Below are positions 60,185 through 64,000 of a stretch of 64,000 nucleotides of DNA, piece by piece. Made by a program: the position numbers and the translations under genes. Each line of letters begins with the position of its first letter. Within the stretch, counting starts at the first letter, position 1. Source of the DNA: Marthasterias glacialis (Eukaryota > Echinodermata > Asteroidea > Forcipulatida > Asteriidae). Location: assembly GCA_911728455.2 (NCBI GenBank), contig OU452225.1, positions 10,700,106 to 10,764,105 of the forward strand. The letters run 5' to 3'. The notes below the pieces were generated by a model that was given only the letters and a program-made list of their open reading frames with translations, was not told where the DNA came from and did not search any database.

Positions 60185-60972
60185 AGGGACATCGCACATC
60201 GCATACGTGTGCGCACACGTATGCAATGTCGTGAAACAAATCGCGAATGTGTGCGCACACGTATGCAATGTCGTGAACCAAATCGCGAATATATGCGCAC
60301 ACGTATGCAATGTCGCAAAACAAATCGCGAATGTGTGCGCACACGTATGCAATGTCGTGAACCAAATCGCGAATATATGCGCACACGTATGCAATGTCGT
60401 GAATCAAATCGCGAATATATGCGCACACGTCTGCGAATATATTCGCGATGTCGTGAATTTTATTGCATACCATTGTCGCATACCTTTGAATAAAATGTCT
60501 ATTGATCTGGGGGGTTGCACATAGAGTGGCCACACAATGTACCTGCCTGGTACCCAAGCTCCTGCATTGAATGTCTTTGGTATACAAATGGGACCAGGGC
60601 CACTTGCATACTCCCTAGTTCACTAACACATTGTCCGCAACTATGACATCACCCCAAAGGTATGCGACAATGGTATGCAATAACATTCACGACATCGCGA
60701 ATATATTCGCAGACGAGTGCGCACATATTCGCGATTTGATTCACGACATTGAATACGTGTGCGCATATATTCGCGATTTGGTTCACGACATTGCATACGT
60801 GTGCGCACACATTCGCGATTTGTTTCGCGACATTGCATACGTGTGCGCATATATTCGCGATTTGGTTCACGACATTGCATACGTGTGCGCACACATTCGC
60901 GAATTGTTTCACGACATTGCATACGTGTGCGCACACGTATGCGATGTGCGATGTCCCTTCAGGGCCACCATA
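60171..60972. mobile_element. Foldback element FB-2 with 42-bp repeat arms and 6-bp target duplication
   Basis: Ends TATGGTGGCCC at 60171 and GGGCCACCATA ending at 60972; flanks ATAACT at 60165-60170 and 60973-60978. The inverted arms are both 318 bp (60171-60488 and 60655-60972) and nearly identical. They contain about five 42-bp units (GCGCACACGTATGCAATGTC, GTGAA(A/C)CAAATCGCGAAT). The 166-bp centre has no gene. Since 42 is a multiple of three, long frames run through the arms on both strands (VCAHVCNVV..., 14-residue period) and are artefacts. Confidence 0.9.
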
Positions 60973-60978
60973 ATAACT

Positions 60979-61769
60979 GTTGCATATTGTTCTGAGTGCG
61001 GGTTGCCGTCCACACAATATTGATTTAGCAGTAATTATTGTGAGTAACTTAAGTCTCGTTTCAAACTGCTGATAGGCTACATTGTTTTACCCAACTTCTT
61101 GAGTTGAAGGTGATTAATAAATAAATTGAGGTCAAGGTCACATAAACTTGTGTCCGATATGTGTGATTATTTTTAGGGATTGCTGTGTATTCTGACAGAG
61201 AGGTTTACAATTAATTATAATCGGCGGTATACTTCCTCCGAAACGAATCTCGTCACTCAGCCTTTAGTCCGCTTAGTGACCTTAACTTGAGGAAGAAGGA
61301 GACAAGGATCAAGTTAATAATTATAGACAGGATAACTGTTTATGCCCGCCACAATATTCTCTTTTGAATTATTACAGTTATGAAGATTGTAACCAGCCAG
61401 ATTGTGTATAGTTCAACGAAGTACTGCCAATGAGGGTTTACTAAACAATGAAAATTAGTAGCTGAGCCCTACGTCCGTTTAAAACCAAGCACACACACAA
61501 ACGCACCAGATCGCGAATGTGTCACCTTTAGCGGCCTTATGCGAGTCTGTTAGTGCTCGTTGGCTTGGCGGCATGGGCGACACAAAATCATTTATATTGA
61601 CCCATCCATTAAAAGTGTATCTACCTCCAGACATTTGCAACAGGCACACATGTGACGGAAGGAAATGATGTTGACGGTATGTTGGGAGAACAATGTCTTC
61701 GGTGTTAAGGACAAGCGGAAATTAATCTACTTTGATACGAGGATGTGGACGATGTTATGTTTTTCCTCT

Positions 61770-61810
<41 letters not shown>

Positions 61811-62173
61811 GTGGGTTTTCGCACTTTTCGATTATGTAGTACCAGCATGCATGGGCGCGGCCCGGTTTGAGGGCGGCCAAGTTTGCAGTGGCGGCCAAGT
61901 TTGCAGTGGCGGCCAGGTTTGCTGCCAGGTTTTCGTGCCACATGTCAATGTATTTTTTGTTTTGCAAAGAAGTTGTTGTCGCACAATGAAATTGTGTAAA
62001 AAAAAATCAATATTTGAATGAAGAACCAGAAAATAATACTATCCCCTTAGAATAATCACAGATCCGAAAGAATGCCGTAAGGAAATTTTCGGCCAGATCA
62101 TATCTGTGCGGGCACTTCGGAGTTTTTGTTAATGAAACAAACAAAATACTATCATTTTAGTACTCAGATATAG
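60979..62173. other. No gene recognised
   Basis: AT-rich sequence with a poly(T) run at about 61771-61806 and a short tandem GGCGGCCA(A/G)GTTTGCAGT stretch at about 61872-61920. No supported gene. Confidence 0.4.
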
Positions 62174-62375
62174 TGTCGTGGCCGAACGGTTGAGTGCATT
62201 GGACTCATGTTCTGGTGGCTGAGTCATCAGAATGTGGGTTCGAATCCCGGTCATGACACTTGTGTCCTTGAGCAAGACACTTAACTATGATTGCTTCAAA
62301 TAAGGTTGAGATCTGCGCACCGGGGCATTTCGACCTTTGGGCCTTACGTTGGGCGACTTGCAATAAATAAATAAA
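62174..62375 (+). repeat. tRNA-derived SINE
   Basis: GTCGTGGCCGAACGGTTGAG...GGGTTCGAATCCCGGTCATG, then GACACTTGTGTCCTTGAGCA, AGACACTTAACTATGATTGC and an AATAAATAAATAAA tail. Same family as 30526 and 41925. Confidence 0.8.
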
Positions 62376-63175
62376 TACACAATAAATCTTGTGCAAAAAT
62401 CAGTCACGGTTGGTTTTGGACGTAAAAAAAAAAGTTTAGATACGATATGAAAGCCAACAGTTATTTTATGATGTTCTCGATCAATCAGTAAATATTACCC
62501 TTGGCTAATTCGATTTTGATGGCTGAATTAATTCTGCATTTTAATTTCATTATTAAGATAAACACTTTTCTACAGGAGATTGTGGTTACTGGCTAGCTGA
62601 TGTATTTTTGCATCTCTCTTTCTTAACACAAGAGGGCGCTGGTAATTAAATCTTTTGCTTCCACAGACAATCAAAGATACTAGAAACACAAGATAGTACA
62701 CTTGTGCCGTTTTGCACAGTAGCAGAGGTAAGGCCTTTTTGCCTACCAACCGCCTGATGGCGCTCTTCCCCACGTGTCAATTTTGCTAGGATTATTAGCA
62801 CAATTTATTGCCGAACACAATTTGGTTTTACCTACCAAACGACAGCGGGCGTTTCATGTTTCTGAATAGAGTGTCCTATTTTCATTCTGATTCTGTTAGT
62901 CTTATGGAATCATAAAGTTCAAAGAACTACCCTTTAAAAAAGTAGGGAGGGGCTGTAATAATTGTAGAGGCAGGATGGCTGAAGATTTATTGATTGAATT
63001 CTAAATGACGAACTATAATTATTTGCATTGATTTGATTGCCTATCCAGTGACATCCAACACGGAAGACTGTCCTCCAGTCTTTATCCGCAAGGTTTTAAA
63101 GACAGGCACTGGTCTAAAAACGAAAAAATGGTTTCATTGGCTAGGTAAATTACGCGTAACTACCAGAGTGATTAT
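62376..63175. other. No gene recognised
   Basis: AT-rich; short frames only. The sequence CACAAGAGGGCGCTGGT near 62630 is typical transposon-flank material but could not be assigned. Confidence 0.3.
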
Positions 63176-64000
63176 GGGTGCGTTCGATTAGCTTACACGT
63201 GTAAGTAAAACTTACACGAGAGCGTTCGATTAGCCATCACGTGACACTCGTGTCTGCACCATAGAGTTATATATAAGAACTAGAGGGCGTACAAACCATG
63301 CGACACGGCCCGACAAGGAGCATTTTTTGACCATTGAGAAAAAGGCGCGGACCGTTCATTAACACTGGTTACTCATCCGTTCACACAGCAGCCATTTTCT
63401 AAGTGGACATTCGTATGCAATTTGCCCATAGGGATTTTCGCCCATGGTGAGTCAGTGGAGTTCCGTGCGTGGCATAGCGAGTGCTCCCTCTAGGTCTGCC
63501 CCCGGTGTATGCCACCACAGCCCGAGCTCGCAAGCGGGTCTCTAGTGGATGCCCAGGTGTAAATAACGTACTTTCGGCTGCAGCGCAGGCACCATACCGA
63601 GATGGCGGGGAATAATCAGTTGAATTCGACGTGAGTACAAACAAATTGTCGGAAAACGTTTTAAGTATTCAACTTAACTAAATTGGGAATGAGTTCTCCA
63701 AACTTAACTGTCTGGGCCTCAACTCTGGACAATACCCAAGTTGTTCCATTAGAAACTCAAAAGTGTTTCTTTCAAGGCGGAAATGATTCTTAAAATCATC
63801 TGGATCATACCGCTGGAGGTTGCACTCCATGTACTCGTCCACTTTTGTTACGATTTCACTGCTGCGTAATGTCCCGCCTCCACGCAATAACGTTTGACCT
63901 TACCTTTCCCATAATGCCAAGCGAAAACGCGGCACCGGGGGCATTAGCTACCACTCATGGCTACCACGAGTGTACTCCCCGGTGTACACGTGTAAGCTAA
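63176..64000. mobile_element. PIF/Harbinger-like DNA transposon, cut by the right window edge
   Basis: The left end runs GGGTGCGTTCGATTAGCTTA then CACGTGTAAG. The last bases of the window, GTACACGTGTAAGCTAA, are the inverse of TTAGCTTACACGTGTA, so the right terminus begins here and should finish outside. The interior holds a fragment of a Harbinger-type nuclease frame (63678-63887, -). Confidence 0.6.
63678..63887 (-). CDS. N-terminal fragment of a Harbinger/HARBI1-like nuclease
   Basis: 69 codons beginning MRGGGTLRSSEIV. The stretch DFKNHFRLERNTFEFLMEQL matches the DF-x-x-xFR-x-x-x-x-TFE-L pattern before the catalytic domain of Harbinger transposase-derived nucleases. The DDE residues are not present downstream before the stop, so this is truncated or spliced to an exon I cannot identify. 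Confidence 0.5.
   Translation of the reverse strand: MRGGGTLRSSEIVTKVDEYMECNLQRYDPDDFKNHFRLERNTFEFLMEQLGYCPELRPRQLSLENSFPI

Noticed and set aside
60201..60960. Periodic open frames with a 14-residue repeat (VCAHVCNVV...) on both strands
   Set aside because: The 42-bp repeat keeps every frame open. The frames follow DNA palindromes, not protein conservation.
60201..60960. Resemblance of the repeat arrays to a CRISPR array
   Set aside because: Units are contiguous without unique spacers, the arms are inverted, and the genome is eukaryotic.

Overview
This is a eukaryotic, animal-type window: intron-rich genes with GT-AG splice sites, abundant retroelements and DNA transposons, microsatellites, and tRNA-derived SINEs. 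The gene content (a tandem family of alpha-2,8-sialyltransferase-like genes) and the repeat types (Penelope-like, DIRS-like, RTE-like, PIF/Harbinger, hAT-type MITEs) suggest a marine invertebrate deuterostome, most likely an echinoderm. The taxon is an inference; nothing in the window proves it.

The only convincing host genes are four members of one family, CMP-sialic acid:glycan alpha-2,8-sialyltransferases (ST8Sia-like, GT29). I rebuilt their exons by hand from splice consensus, reading-frame phase and comparison between copies. From left to right: (A) a last exon only, 2458-2708, +; (B) an apparently intact 7-exon gene, 12908-23626, +, about 406 aa; (C) a 7-exon copy, 26579-35952, +, with two exon-length lesions (5 nt missing in exon 2, 2 nt missing in exon 7) and therefore probably a pseudogene; (D) an intact, more divergent 8-exon gene, 39865-54773, -, about 450 aa, pointing towards C. 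Exons carrying sialylmotifs L, S, III and VS keep the same lengths and phases across copies, and introns and 3' flanks are partly alignable, so this is a local tandem-duplication cluster. All would be type II Golgi membrane enzymes with an N-terminal signal anchor, a stem and a C-terminal catalytic domain.

The rest is repeat-rich. 2.7-12.5 kb: dispersed repeats, a foldback array rich in GCATATGC palindromes (7554-8085), hairpin MITEs and related debris. Intron 2 of gene B holds a Penelope-like retroelement (RT plus GIY-YIG endonuclease, antisense, 16631-18900) next to a tandem 324-bp repeat with tRNA-like sequences. 24-36 kb: decayed LINE tails, a SINE and gene C. The introns of gene D hold a SINE, MITEs, a hAT-type MITE with target duplication, a 1.5-kb foldback element (50918-52458), a broken DIRS-like RT (about 52800-53678) carrying a 33-bp palindromic insertion, and a 209-bp tandem duplication. 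55-64 kb: a 1.9-kb element with CACTG termini, a small MITE, a second foldback element (60171-60972), a SINE, and a PIF/Harbinger-like element cut by the right edge.

The most unusual signal is the pair of foldback elements at 50918-52458 and 60171-60972. They share the terminus TA(C/T)GGTGGCCC, each has a 6-bp target-site duplication, and their long inverted arms are built from different tandem repeats (20-bp and 42-bp units). A third, partial terminus lies at 8339. I recognise no transposase for them.
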